From positions 21,963 through 85,962 of the forward strand of contig NZ_BCVG01000006.1 in the NCBI RefSeq assembly GCF_001591625.1: a stretch of DNA of 64,000 nt, in the 5' to 3' direction. The translations under genes were made by a program, and so were the position numbers. Of the stretch, positions 18,096 to 26,328 are shown one piece after another. The notes under the pieces were generated by a model, which was given only the letters and a program-made list of their open reading frames with translations, did no database searches and was not told the origin of the DNA. How positions within the stretch are numbered: position 1 is the stretch's first letter; each line of letters opens with the position of its first letter. The DNA comes from Metabacillus fastidiosus NBRC 101226 (lineage in GTDB: Bacteria; Bacillota; Bacilli; Bacillales; Bacillaceae).

Positions 18096-18190
18096 TCGCT
18101 GATATACCGGAAAAATCGCTGATATATTGGAAAAGTCGCCGATATAATAGAGAATTCGCTGATATATCAGGAAAGTTCATTGATATACAG
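18096..18190 (+). repeat. Tandem 20-bp imperfect repeats
   Basis: Five units with an exact 20-base period start near 18096, 18116, 18136, 18156 and 18177. They share TCGCTGATATA followed by a variable core and GGAAAAG-like end. A degenerate sixth copy (CTGACATAATCGAGAG) precedes them. The array lies in the 221-base gap between the epimerase and polymerase genes. Units have no spacers, so this is not a CRISPR array. Function is unknown. Confidence 0.8.
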
Positions 18191-18240
18191 TTAACGTGAA
18201 CCCATTATGTTGGATTTATATAATGTTGGAGGATTAAATC

Positions 18241-19608
18241 TTGTTTTATATTGTAATTTGGCTCATCGTTGCTGTTATTTCTTTTATTTTATTTAAAAAG
18301 TCAGCAGGAACGATGACATTATTAAAACCGAATATACTATCGATTGTGTTTTACTACTCTTTATTTATTTCTTCTTTTATCGGCAGCTTACTCATTGCTT
18401 TAAACATAGATAAACATTATATGATCGATCTTCTAGCAGATGATCGTTTCCGAACGATTGGTTTTTTTGCTATTTGTTTCGTCATGATTATGCTTCCTCT
18501 TTCTATGTTGTTCGTTACAAAGCTAATTGGTTTTAATCCTGAAAAAGAATTTAATGACTATATAAATGCACCGGTTCAAATTGAGAATGATAAAATGACT
18601 TATTTAATATTTGTAGGATTTACAGGTCTGTCATGTTTATCCATTTTGTATACTGTTTATCATTTACATTCCATTCCGATTCTCGAGCTTTTGAGGGGCA
18701 GCAGTAATTTAGCTGAACTCCGGATAGAGGCAGCAAGAAATTTTGGTGGAAATACACTGATTCGTAATATTTTTGCGATTGGTCTTACTCCGCTTTTATC
18801 AATGATTACCTTTATCTACAGTTATAAAACAAGACAGCTCAGGTGGATTCTTTTATTTTTCATTACAACTGGGGGAGCAGTCTTTATTCAAATTTATGAT
18901 TTATCGAAGGGCCCGATCTTTTTCTATCTGCTTATGTTCATCTTATTGCTTCTTTATTTGAACATTATAAAGCTTAATTGGAGAAGAATTGCTATTCTTG
19001 GGGGAGCAGGTATAGCTGCTATTGTAGTTATGTATGTGTTTATCCAAGGTGTAGAGGATGTTGATCAGTTTTTTGATTATAATCGTGGACCGATTGGAAG
19101 GCTTATTTTAACGCAAATTGCAGGCTTCTATTTTCATCTTGAGCTTTTTACAGACCGTATGCCGCTTTTATTCGGACAAAGCTTACCGTCGTCTATCACA
19201 GGGTTATACGATATAGAACAAGTTCGTTCAGCGAGACTTGCTATGGAAGTTTATTTTCCTACACGTGTAGAAGAGGGAACAGCAGGGGTGTTAAATACAC
19301 TTTTTGCAGGTGAAGCATTTGCTAACTTTGGTTATATCGGAATGATTATTGGAACAGTCTATGTCGGTGTATTTATTCAGCTTGTATATATCGCATTTTT
19401 AAGAATTCCGAAAAATCCTTTATTTATTGCTCTATTCATCTACTTTACTGTTAACATTCCACGTGTTGTCATCGGTGGTTTTACAGATTTTCTTTTAAAT
19501 ATTTTATGGATTGCGCTTATTATCATTTTGACGTCACCATTTATTGTTTTAAAAGTATATCGCTTGTTTATACGAAGAAGAAAAGAGCTCGATTCGAATA
19601 TTGGTTAG
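18241..19608 (+). CDS. Wzy-type oligosaccharide repeat-unit polymerase
   Basis: 455 residues with about 11-12 membrane helices and one large extracytoplasmic loop (~270-350), the usual topology of O-antigen/teichuronic-acid polymerases. These proteins have little sequence conservation, so the call rests on topology and on the accompanying Wzx- and Wzz-type genes. TTG start with TTGGAGGA 7 bases upstream. The 221-base gap before it, with repeats and a hairpin, suggests uneven expression relative to the upstream genes. Last gene of the cluster, ending at a strong bidirectional terminator. A ligase of the WaaL type is the alternative. Confidence 0.7.
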   Translation: MFYIVIWLIVAVISFILFKKSAGTMTLLKPNILSIVFYYSLFISSFIGSLLIALNIDKHYMIDLLADDRFRTIGFFAICFVMIMLPLSMLFVTKLIGFNPEKEFNDYINAPVQIENDKMTYLIFVGFTGLSCLSILYTVYHLHSIPILELLRGSSNLAELRIEAARNFGGNTLIRNIFAIGLTPLLSMITFIYSYKTRQLRWILLFFITTGGAVFIQIYDLSKGPIFFYLLMFILLLLYLNIIKLNWRRIAILGGAGIAAIVVMYVFIQGVEDVDQFFDYNRGPIGRLILTQIAGFYFHLELFTDRMPLLFGQSLPSSITGLYDIEQVRSARLAMEVYFPTRVEEGTAGVLNTLFAGEAFANFGYIGMIIGTVYVGVFIQLVYIAFLRIPKNPLFIALFIYFTVNIPRVVIGGFTDFLLNILWIALIIILTSPFIVLKVYRLFIRRRKELDSNIG

Positions 19609-19615
19609 ATAAGAA

Positions 19616-19652
19616 AATAGGCTAGCGCAAAACTGTTTTGCGCTAGCCTATT
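19616..19652. terminator. Bidirectional terminator between polymer cluster and amidase gene
   Basis: Perfect 17-bp inverted repeat AATAGGCTAGCGCAAAA / TTTTGCGCTAGCCTATT with a 3-base loop, placed between two convergent genes. Confidence 0.9.
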
Positions 19653-19669
19653 AATATTTGCTTATTTTG

Positions 19670-21658
19670 TTATTTACCTCTACTGAAATAATCTTTAATA
19701 CCTTCAAGAATACCTTCAGCAGCTTTGTTTCTCGTATCATCGCTGCGAAGCATTTCTTCTTCTGTTGGGTTAGAAATGAATGCTAAATCAACTAAAACAC
19801 TTGTTAATTTATTATGTTTTAATACATAGTAAGTATCATCCGTTTTAACTTTGCGATCCGTAGTATTCAAGCTGCCAATTAATGATTTTTGAATATCTTT
19901 AGCTAATAATTCACTGTTTGTTCCTTTTTTCTTAGTGTTAAGAAATGTTTCTGTTCCTTTTGCTGAACTTTTAACACTTGCATTTGCATGGATACTTATA
20001 AAAATATCTCCTTTAGATGCGTTTGAAATTTTGACTCGATTAGCTAATGAGACAGAAATATCTCGATCACGAGTGAGTATAACAGTAGCTCCTTCTTGTT
20101 CAAGTGCTTCTTTTAATTTCTTAACAACGGAAAGGGTTACTTCTTTCTCTTTAAGCTTTGTCGGTCCAACTGCACCTGGATCAGTACCACCATGTCCAGC
20201 ATCAAGGACGATCTTCTTACCTGATAAAACACTTGGCTTATTTGGAATAGCCGGTGCTACATCTGTTGTGTTTTCTTCTGCGATCCAGCCGCGAATACCT
20301 TTTGTATTTTCCACATAAAGTGATTGGCTGGAAGCAGATAAGACTAATAGTTTATCTCCTTTTACAACTTTTGCAGAAGATGCAGAGGTTTTAGATATAT
20401 CCTTATATAGTGAATCATCTACAATTGAATAAACAAAATTTCTAGTCGATAAATCGGTAAATAATTCCTGTTTAGGAATCCAGCCCTTTATTTTATTAGA
20501 AAGTTCTACATTATACCAATGCTCATTGTTACTATTAATAAATTCATATAGAACTTTAACATTTGTTCCTTCCTTGATATGTGCTAATTTTTTGTAGTGA
20601 TTCATAGCACCCCAATAAACATAAGTATTTTTTGTTCCCGCTTTTAATGTTTGATTTATATAAACAACATCACCAGTAACAAATTTAGCATTAATCCAAC
20701 CGAGCTGGCCATCTTCTAATTTAACTTGATACCAGAGTTCATTTACATCATTAGTAAGGTAATTAACAACATATACTGCAGAACCTTTAGATAATGATAA
20801 AAGAACATCAGCTGAATTTTGAGATTCAGTTCTTACATTCCCGTATTGGGTTAAATAATAAGAAGTATTTACTTTAGGTTCTTTTGAAACTTCATTAGAG
20901 AGAACCCATGCCTTTACACCATTCGGTAATTCTATATTAAGCCATTTTTCATTTTTCTTATTCGTAAACTCACCAACTGCTTTGAATGCTTCGTTTTCTT
21001 TAGCAGTGTAAACAACTCTATTTGAATCTAATGCACCGTTATGAATCTTTGTATTTCCTTTTTTGATATACACTGCTTTTTCAGAAAAAGGTTTCTCTTT
21101 TTCTTGAATAACTTGGTCTGTCTTTTTTAAATTACTAGAATTCTCTTTAATAGCTGTGTTAATTAATTGTTCTATGTATACCCAGCCTTGAATGTTTCCT
21201 AAGTCAATTTTATACCAGATTTCTCCTGCTTTATTGACATGGGAATCGATGACTGCCACTTTCTGTCCATATTCTATTACTTTTATAATGTTATAATCTA
21301 TGGCTGCTTCTTTATAGACATTTACATTTCCTTTGCTAACGTACATGGATACAGGAAGTTCATTTTTGACAGATATACTTTCCATCTTAACCCATCCTTT
21401 AACTCCATTGGATGACACATTCAGCCATTCTTCACCTAAATTGTTTTCAAATATTCCTATAACACCAACAATTTCATCTTTTTTTAATGTTGATTTTATA
21501 GAATCCGCTGTAGTTGCACTCTTATAGAGTTCAGTCTTTTCTGTATTAACCTCACCTATATAAGGAAAAGTATCAGTTGGTTGTGCAAATACTTTCCTTG
21601 GAATATTGAAAGCTAAAAACATGAAAGTAACAAAAAGTAAAGATTTTAACTGTTTCAA
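19670..21658 (-). CDS. Multi-SH3 N-acetylmuramoyl-L-alanine amidase with altered catalytic Glu
   Basis: About 662 residues from TTG 21658. That start is chosen because AAAGGAG lies upstream and the same arrangement is seen in the paralogue; the frame extends to 21712 through a leader hairpin. A signal peptide is followed by six SH3b-like repeats, each with a GW-[V/I] ending (GWVKMES, GWVYIEQ, AWVLSNE, GWINAKF, GWIPKQE, GWIAEEN). The C-terminal Amidase_3 domain has zinc ligands in DAGHGGTDPGA, E in KEKEVTL and H in SIHANA. The final catalytic Glu is Asp here: VDLAFISN against VELGFISN in the paralogue. Activity may therefore be reduced or changed. Probably a wall-bound autolysin relative of LytC type. 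Confidence 0.88.
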   Translation of the reverse strand: MKQLKSLLFVTFMFLAFNIPRKVFAQPTDTFPYIGEVNTEKTELYKSATTADSIKSTLKKDEIVGVIGIFENNLGEEWLNVSSNGVKGWVKMESISVKNELPVSMYVSKGNVNVYKEAAIDYNIIKVIEYGQKVAVIDSHVNKAGEIWYKIDLGNIQGWVYIEQLINTAIKENSSNLKKTDQVIQEKEKPFSEKAVYIKKGNTKIHNGALDSNRVVYTAKENEAFKAVGEFTNKKNEKWLNIELPNGVKAWVLSNEVSKEPKVNTSYYLTQYGNVRTESQNSADVLLSLSKGSAVYVVNYLTNDVNELWYQVKLEDGQLGWINAKFVTGDVVYINQTLKAGTKNTYVYWGAMNHYKKLAHIKEGTNVKVLYEFINSNNEHWYNVELSNKIKGWIPKQELFTDLSTRNFVYSIVDDSLYKDISKTSASSAKVVKGDKLLVLSASSQSLYVENTKGIRGWIAEENTTDVAPAIPNKPSVLSGKKIVLDAGHGGTDPGAVGPTKLKEKEVTLSVVKKLKEALEQEGATVILTRDRDISVSLANRVKISNASKGDIFISIHANASVKSSAKGTETFLNTKKKGTNSELLAKDIQKSLIGSLNTTDRKVKTDDTYYVLKHNKLTSVLVDLAFISNPTEEEMLRSDDTRNKAAEGILEGIKDYFSRGK

Positions 21659-21692
21659 AATACTTAGACTCTCCTTTTCTGTATGATTTAGT

Positions 21693-21722
21693 AAAAAAAC
21701 CTCTGATAGCACTCAGAGGTTT
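21693..21722 (-). promoter_or_regulatory. Leader hairpin with T run before the second amidase
   Basis: Minus-strand stem AAACCTCTGA / TCAGAGGTTT (10 bp) with loop GTGCTA, followed by seven T residues, ending about 16 bases upstream of AAAGGAG. The promoter lies upstream, so the hairpin would be in the mRNA leader. The paralogous amidase has an equivalent element. Confidence 0.7.
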
Positions 21723-21736
21723 CATTTCTATTTATT

Positions 21737-21764
21737 ATGATAACAAACAAAAAATGTTTGTCTT
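21737..21764 (-). promoter_or_regulatory. SigA-type promoter of the second amidase gene
   Basis: Minus-strand AAGACA, 16 bases, TATCAT. The same TTTGTTATCATAA block and A/C-AGACA element occur upstream of the paralogous amidase gene, which supports function. Confidence 0.55.
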
Positions 21765-21931
21765 TGGTATTTATGTAATACTTCATATTTTTTAGATTAT
21801 TTTGATGAAACAAGTCGATTCTTTGAGATTGATAGAGAGGTACCATTCTTTTGTAAAGTCATTTTCAATACTAGTTTAATCGCAGATTATGTATGGAGAA
21901 AGAGAAGAAAGCCAATTCAAATATTGGATAA

Positions 21932-21965
21932 GAAAAGGGGACCTTCTTATAAAAAGAGGCCCCCT
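21932..21965 (-). terminator. Terminator after the SpoIID/LytB-like gene
   Basis: Minus-strand GGGGGCCTCTT / AAGAAGGTCCCC hairpin followed by TTTTCTT, 14 bases after the stop codon. Confidence 0.8.
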
Positions 21966-21978
21966 TGCTTGTGTCTTT

Positions 21979-23496
21979 CTATTTTGAAACTTCAGTATTA
22001 GCGAAATAATGCTTTACAATATTGATTGCTTTCCAGCCGTTTTCTGCTAATCCTTTTGCGCCGTATTGGCTCATTCCAATTCGATGTCCCCAGCCTTTTC
22101 CTGTTAAGGTAATAGAAGTAGGATCAGTATCTTTCGTAACAATACTGTTTGCTGTTTGAATTGCTACTTGGTTATCTGAAATAGTAGACTGTGTACCATT
22201 TCCCTGCATGACAGCTTGTCCTGATACTGCGAATTGAGAGTTTTGGCCGTTATTTGTTTGAACGGTATAGCTTTTATTTGCTTCTACAGTAAACCAGTTT
22301 GATTTTAGGAAGCCGTAAAATCCTTCAATTGGGAATAGTTTACGAATAACTGATTCATTTCCTGTAATCGTTTTTGGACCTGCTGATGTTTCGATTGTAA
22401 TACTTGTAACTTCTCCGTTTGCTCCAGTAGCTTTTGGCTTTATATCATACAGTACTGTATTGCCAGGGTTAAAACCGAAGCTTTTTAAAATAGTACTGGA
22501 GGTAAATGAATTTTCCCAATTGCTATGAGGAGAATTTTCATACGGGTCATCTACAGAAATAAGATAAGGGAAATTAGCTTGGTTTGAGTTCCATACATCT
22601 CCTACATTTGCTGTTTTTCCTCCACTAGTGGAGTAGAAAAATGTTTGAATAGGTTTCCCATTATGCTTAACGACAATTCCAGCTGTTTCTTCGACAGCTT
22701 CTGTTGTTCTTTTATCCTCTGTACTGTAGCCGCCGTAAACTTGGCTTGCTGTTGTATTTTTTAATGACATACTGTTTGCGGCATAGCTTCTAGCAACAAT
22801 TGCTTGTGCTTTAAGTGCTTCTTTATGCCAAGAAGCCGGCATTTCATTTGGAATAACTCCTTTTAAATAATCTTCGAGATCAAGATTATTTAAAACTGTT
22901 ACTTTTCCACTTGTTTTGGGTAAAAGAGAAATACCACCTCGGTACGTTTTTTTACCGATTGTAACGATTGGTGTTGAAATCGAGTTATTTTCAATCAATG
23001 TTGTTTTAGCAGGAACCCATCCTTTTTGTCCATTTGCTAAGAGAACATTATACCAAGTTTCTCCTTTATCATTGACAAGGCTTTCAATATATTCAGCTAT
23101 TTCTGCTTTTGATAAAGTGGCTCTCGTTTCAGAATCAGAAGCAGCACTAGCTTTGACACTTGTTGCATTTGTAAATTTCGCATATTTTGCAATATTATCT
23201 ACTTCTTTTACTTCAAAGCCAGCGCTTGAAGTAAAAGAAGTTCCTATATTAACGACAACATTTTGACCGGAACGGCTGGCATTCATCGTTATATTAGGCA
23301 ATAGAAATGTTTTCTCGTTATTCCCTTTATTCGTAAATTCATAGATTCCTTGCAGCTTGATACTGCTTGAAGCGGCATCTGCTAATTGAACGGCAACTGG
23401 ATTTGAATAAGATTTAACAGTTGCAGCACTTGCCTCATTATGGATGAAAAGGAGACTTAGAGAAAGAAAGAATGTAAGAATGACTTTGCGGGTCAT
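21979..23496 (-). CDS. SpoIID/LytB-domain amidase enhancer with SH3 domain
   Basis: 505 residues with signal peptide (HNEASAA). Residues ~30-165 contain a divergent N-terminal region and one SH3-like stretch (GETWYNVLLANGQKGWVP). The SpoIID/LytB domain follows, with LEDYLKGVIPNEMPASWHKEAL, ALKAQAIVARSYA, FFYSTSGGKTANV and GWGHRIGMSQYGAKGLA. LytB of B. subtilis stimulates the LytC amidase; SpoIID is a lytic transglycosylase. Its place in an operon with an amidase gene supports a LytB-like role. GAGAGGTG before the ATG lies in the end of the preceding gene, so translation is coupled. Signals of sporulation-specific control are not visible. Confidence 0.85.
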   Translation of the reverse strand: MTRKVILTFFLSLSLLFIHNEASAATVKSYSNPVAVQLADAASSSIKLQGIYEFTNKGNNEKTFLLPNITMNASRSGQNVVVNIGTSFTSSAGFEVKEVDNIAKYAKFTNATSVKASAASDSETRATLSKAEIAEYIESLVNDKGETWYNVLLANGQKGWVPAKTTLIENNSISTPIVTIGKKTYRGGISLLPKTSGKVTVLNNLDLEDYLKGVIPNEMPASWHKEALKAQAIVARSYAANSMSLKNTTASQVYGGYSTEDKRTTEAVEETAGIVVKHNGKPIQTFFYSTSGGKTANVGDVWNSNQANFPYLISVDDPYENSPHSNWENSFTSSTILKSFGFNPGNTVLYDIKPKATGANGEVTSITIETSAGPKTITGNESVIRKLFPIEGFYGFLKSNWFTVEANKSYTVQTNNGQNSQFAVSGQAVMQGNGTQSTISDNQVAIQTANSIVTKDTDPTSITLTGKGWGHRIGMSQYGAKGLAENGWKAINIVKHYFANTEVSK

Positions 23497-23500
23497 AAGC

Positions 23501-24145
23501 TTATTTCACCTCTCCGTGGGCTGCTTGAACCCATCCTTTTACACCGTTTGATAATTGTACGTTATACCATAATTCATTTTGTTTATTTGTAAATGAACTA
23601 ATATACTTTACAGTCGTGCCGCTTTTAAGAGTTGCAACAACACGTTCTGAAGATACTGCGCTTCTATGAACAGTTGCTGTCGATTTAGCTGTGAAAGAAG
23701 TTGGAGCATTTACTGCAGTTTTCGATACATCACCTGAATAAATCCAGCCGTATTTATCTGCTGCATATTCTACACGGTACCATGTCCCGTCAGAAGAAAG
23801 ATGCTCTTCTATTACCTTTAAAGCTTGTCCTTTTGTAAATGTTGCGTAAACTCTTTCACTCTTAGCAGCTCCTCTATGGACAGTTGCAGAAGCTGTATTC
23901 ACATACACGTTGTTTGGAAGAGGGGATACCTCTCCGCCGTTTTCAAGTGCTTGGCGTAAAGCTTGTACTTCTGTTTCCAAACGGTCAACCTTTGTTTTTA
24001 AAGGATTGATTTGGCTTGTAACCCATTCAACACTTGCTAAAACAACGTTGCCGGCTGCAGAACCGATAGTAGAAGGAGTTAAACTGCCGACTAAAATCCC
24101 TGCTGCGAAAACAGAAGAAACGATTGCTAGATTCTTCTTTTTCAT
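23501..24145 (-). CDS. Secreted protein with coiled coil and two SH3b domains
   Basis: 214 residues. An N-terminal signal peptide or anchor (KKKNLAIVSSVFAAGILVGSL) is followed by a short coiled coil (~45-68: INPLKTKVDRLETEVQALRQ) and two bacterial SH3 repeats (~78-145 and ~148-212), each starting with ATVHR and ending GW. No catalytic domain is seen. It lies between the first amidase gene (4 bases upstream, with GGAGG inside the amidase 3' end) and the SpoIID-like gene. It may be the counterpart of the small LytA wall protein in the B. subtilis lytABC operon, but there is no sequence similarity to that lipoprotein that I can see. Confidence 0.75.
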   Translation of the reverse strand: MKKKNLAIVSSVFAAGILVGSLTPSTIGSAAGNVVLASVEWVTSQINPLKTKVDRLETEVQALRQALENGGEVSPLPNNVYVNTASATVHRGAAKSERVYATFTKGQALKVIEEHLSSDGTWYRVEYAADKYGWIYSGDVSKTAVNAPTSFTAKSTATVHRSAVSSERVVATLKSGTTVKYISSFTNKQNELWYNVQLSNGVKGWVQAAHGEVK

Positions 24146-24148
24146 AGA

Positions 24149-26167
24149 TTATTTGCCTCCGTTAAAGTACTTAATAAAACCTTTAGTAATACTGTCTGCT
24201 GCTTTAGCTCTTACTGCATCCTCACGAAGCATTGCTTCTTCAGTTGGATTAGAAATAAAACCTAATTCCACTAATACGCTTGGCAGCTCGTTATTTTTAA
24301 TAACATAGTAGTTAGCCGTCTTAACACCGCGGTTATAAGTATTTAATTGTTTAACCATTTCGGGCTGAATACTTTCTGCTAACAATTTGCTTTTTGCTCC
24401 GTTTTTACTTGTATTATAATATGTTTCTGTCCCGCGGGCAGATCTGTTTGTCGCTGAATTAATATGAATGCTTATGAAAGCATCGTATTTAGAGTTATTT
24501 GAAATTTTAACACGCTCACTTAATTCGAGAAAAACGTCTGTGCTGCGAGTTAGTAACACAGTTGCTCCTTCTGCTTCAAGTTTATCTCTTAATTTTAGAG
24601 CAACATCAAGTACTACGTCTTTCTCACGAAGTTTGGCTCCGCCGGTTGCACCAGGATCTTTTCCGCCGTGACCAGCATCAATGACAATTTTCTTACCGTC
24701 TAAAGCACCAGTGCTTGGAGTAGAAGGAACATTTGATGTTTGTCCTTTTGTTAATTCTTCCTTCAGCACCCAGCCCTTTGCTTTATTTGAAAGCTCTACG
24801 TTATACCAATGTTCATTTCTATTATTAATAAATTCATAGATTACTTTCACACTTGTACCTTTTTTCAGTGTGGCGATTTTTGTATAGTCAGTCGTCGCAC
24901 CTTTATGAACATACACAGTGCCAGCAGCTTTAAATGCTTGATTAATATAAGGTATTTCACTAGTAATGAATTTAGAGTTAATCCAGCCTAATTGGCCGCC
25001 CTCTATTTTCACTTGGAACCAAAGCTCATTTGCATCATTAATAAGGTGATCTACTACATATATGGCAGAGCCTTTAGACAGCGGTGTAATAGCGTCCGCA
25101 AAATTTTGTGCCTCTGTTCTTACATTCCCGTATTCACCTAAATAATAAGTCATATTAATCTTTGGATCTCTTGAAATATCATCAGCGCTAACCCATCCGG
25201 CCAGAGTGCTTGAAAGCTCTACACGATACCAAAGCTCGTTATTCTTATTAATAAAAGAATCAATTACTTTTAAATGCTCGTTTGCAGGAAGAGAATCTAC
25301 AGCTTTGTAATCAGAAAGAGCGCCTTTTCTTGCAACTGCATCCTTAGATTTTACAAAAATATAATCTGGTAAAACTTGTGCATCTCTTGAAGGTTCCGCT
25401 TGCACTGCTGTTTCAATAACCCAGCCCTGTAGACTGTTTGATACATGTAAACGAAGCCATCTTTCATTCTTATTGTTGACGAATTCGTCGATGACTTTGA
25501 ATGATTCATTTTCTTTTGCTGTATAAACAGCTCTATATGAATCTAGTGCACCTCTACGGATTTGTGTATTCGCATTTTTAATATAAACTGTTTGACCTAC
25601 TTCTATTTTCTCTGTTTCTTGGATAACTTGATTATCTTCTTCTGTTTGATCTGAATTAGTAGAGTCAATTGTTAACGCTTCTAAAGAAACCCAACCTTGT
25701 TTAATACCCAAATCGATTCTGTACCAAACATCACCATCTTTGCTGATGAAGGAATCAATAATTGTAACTTTTTGACCATGTGCTAATTTTTCTATACTTG
25801 TATATGAGTCATTAGCACCTTTACGAACATCTGCATTGTCTTTCTTAACATAAAGAGAATGGGGGAGGTCCTCTTTTATTGATACACTTGTCTTTTTAAC
25901 CCACCCTTTTACACCGTTGACTGAGACGTTTAACCATTCTTCATCTAAGTTGTTCTTAAATTCTCCTACGACACCTACGATATCGCCTGTTTTCAACGTG
26001 AGCCTGACATCATAATCTGCAGTAGCCCCTTTATGGATTTTAGTTTGATTTTCCTTAATCTCACCTATATAGGGGAAAGAATCTGTTGTTAGTGCGAATC
26101 CTTTGGCTGGAGTAACGAGGGCTAAAAACACAAAAGTAAAAAAGAGTAAAAACCTTACCTGTTTCAA
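24149..26167 (-). CDS. Multi-SH3 N-acetylmuramoyl-L-alanine amidase (LytC-like role)
   Basis: About 672 residues from TTG 26167 (AAAGGAG 11 bases upstream). The upstream in-frame TTG at 26203 lies in the leader hairpin's T run without a binding site. After the signal peptide there are six SH3b-like repeats (for example GWVKKTS, GWVSLEA, GWVIETA, GWVSADD, GWINSKF, GWVLKEE). The Amidase_3 domain (~485-672) has a full zinc and catalytic set: DAGHGGKDPGA, E in REKDVVL, H in SIHINS and E in VELGFISN. It cleaves the MurNAc-L-Ala bond. First gene of a three-gene operon with the SH3 protein and SpoIID/LytB-like gene. It is the intact paralogue of the amidase at 19670. Confidence 0.92.
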   Translation of the reverse strand: MKQVRFLLFFTFVFLALVTPAKGFALTTDSFPYIGEIKENQTKIHKGATADYDVRLTLKTGDIVGVVGEFKNNLDEEWLNVSVNGVKGWVKKTSVSIKEDLPHSLYVKKDNADVRKGANDSYTSIEKLAHGQKVTIIDSFISKDGDVWYRIDLGIKQGWVSLEALTIDSTNSDQTEEDNQVIQETEKIEVGQTVYIKNANTQIRRGALDSYRAVYTAKENESFKVIDEFVNNKNERWLRLHVSNSLQGWVIETAVQAEPSRDAQVLPDYIFVKSKDAVARKGALSDYKAVDSLPANEHLKVIDSFINKNNELWYRVELSSTLAGWVSADDISRDPKINMTYYLGEYGNVRTEAQNFADAITPLSKGSAIYVVDHLINDANELWFQVKIEGGQLGWINSKFITSEIPYINQAFKAAGTVYVHKGATTDYTKIATLKKGTSVKVIYEFINNRNEHWYNVELSNKAKGWVLKEELTKGQTSNVPSTPSTGALDGKKIVIDAGHGGKDPGATGGAKLREKDVVLDVALKLRDKLEAEGATVLLTRSTDVFLELSERVKISNNSKYDAFISIHINSATNRSARGTETYYNTSKNGAKSKLLAESIQPEMVKQLNTYNRGVKTANYYVIKNNELPSVLVELGFISNPTEEAMLREDAVRAKAADSITKGFIKYFNGGK

Positions 26168-26201
26168 AATACTTAGTGCTCCTTTCCTAAATAATTTTTT
26201 C

Positions 26202-26231
26202 AAAAAAACCCTCTGAAAGGATTCAGAGGAT
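26202..26231 (-). promoter_or_regulatory. Leader hairpin with T run before the first amidase
   Basis: Minus-strand ATCCTCTGA / TCAGAGGGT stem (one G-T pair) with loop ATCCTT, then seven T residues. It is placed between promoter and ribosome binding site exactly as in the second amidase gene. It could also end transcription from the upstream tagV gene. Confidence 0.65.
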
Positions 26232-26247
26232 TTAATTTCTAATATTT

Positions 26248-26276
26248 ATGATAACAAATAAATATCATTTTGTCTG
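26248..26276 (-). promoter_or_regulatory. SigA-type promoter of the first amidase operon
   Basis: Minus-strand CAGACA, 17 bases, TATCAT, in a block conserved with the second amidase promoter. Confidence 0.55.
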
Positions 26277-26328
26277 TGAAAATTATGTCAAACGCTGTAT
26301 TTCTAGTACGAATTTTTTCATAATAAGT

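Larger units (their letters stand above)
21659..21978 (-). other. Leader and promoter region of the second amidase gene
   Basis: 320 bases without a gene. On the minus strand it contains the terminator of the SpoIID-like gene, a SigA-type promoter, a T-tailed hairpin and the ribosome binding site of the amidase. These parts are listed separately. Confidence 0.6.

Noticed and set aside
18096..18190. CRISPR array
   Set aside because: Units of 20 bases follow each other without unique spacers, and no cas gene is in the window.
18196..18224. Promoter for the polymerase gene (perfect TATAAT at 18219)
   Set aside because: The matching -35 is poor and the predicted start would lie inside the ribosome binding site.
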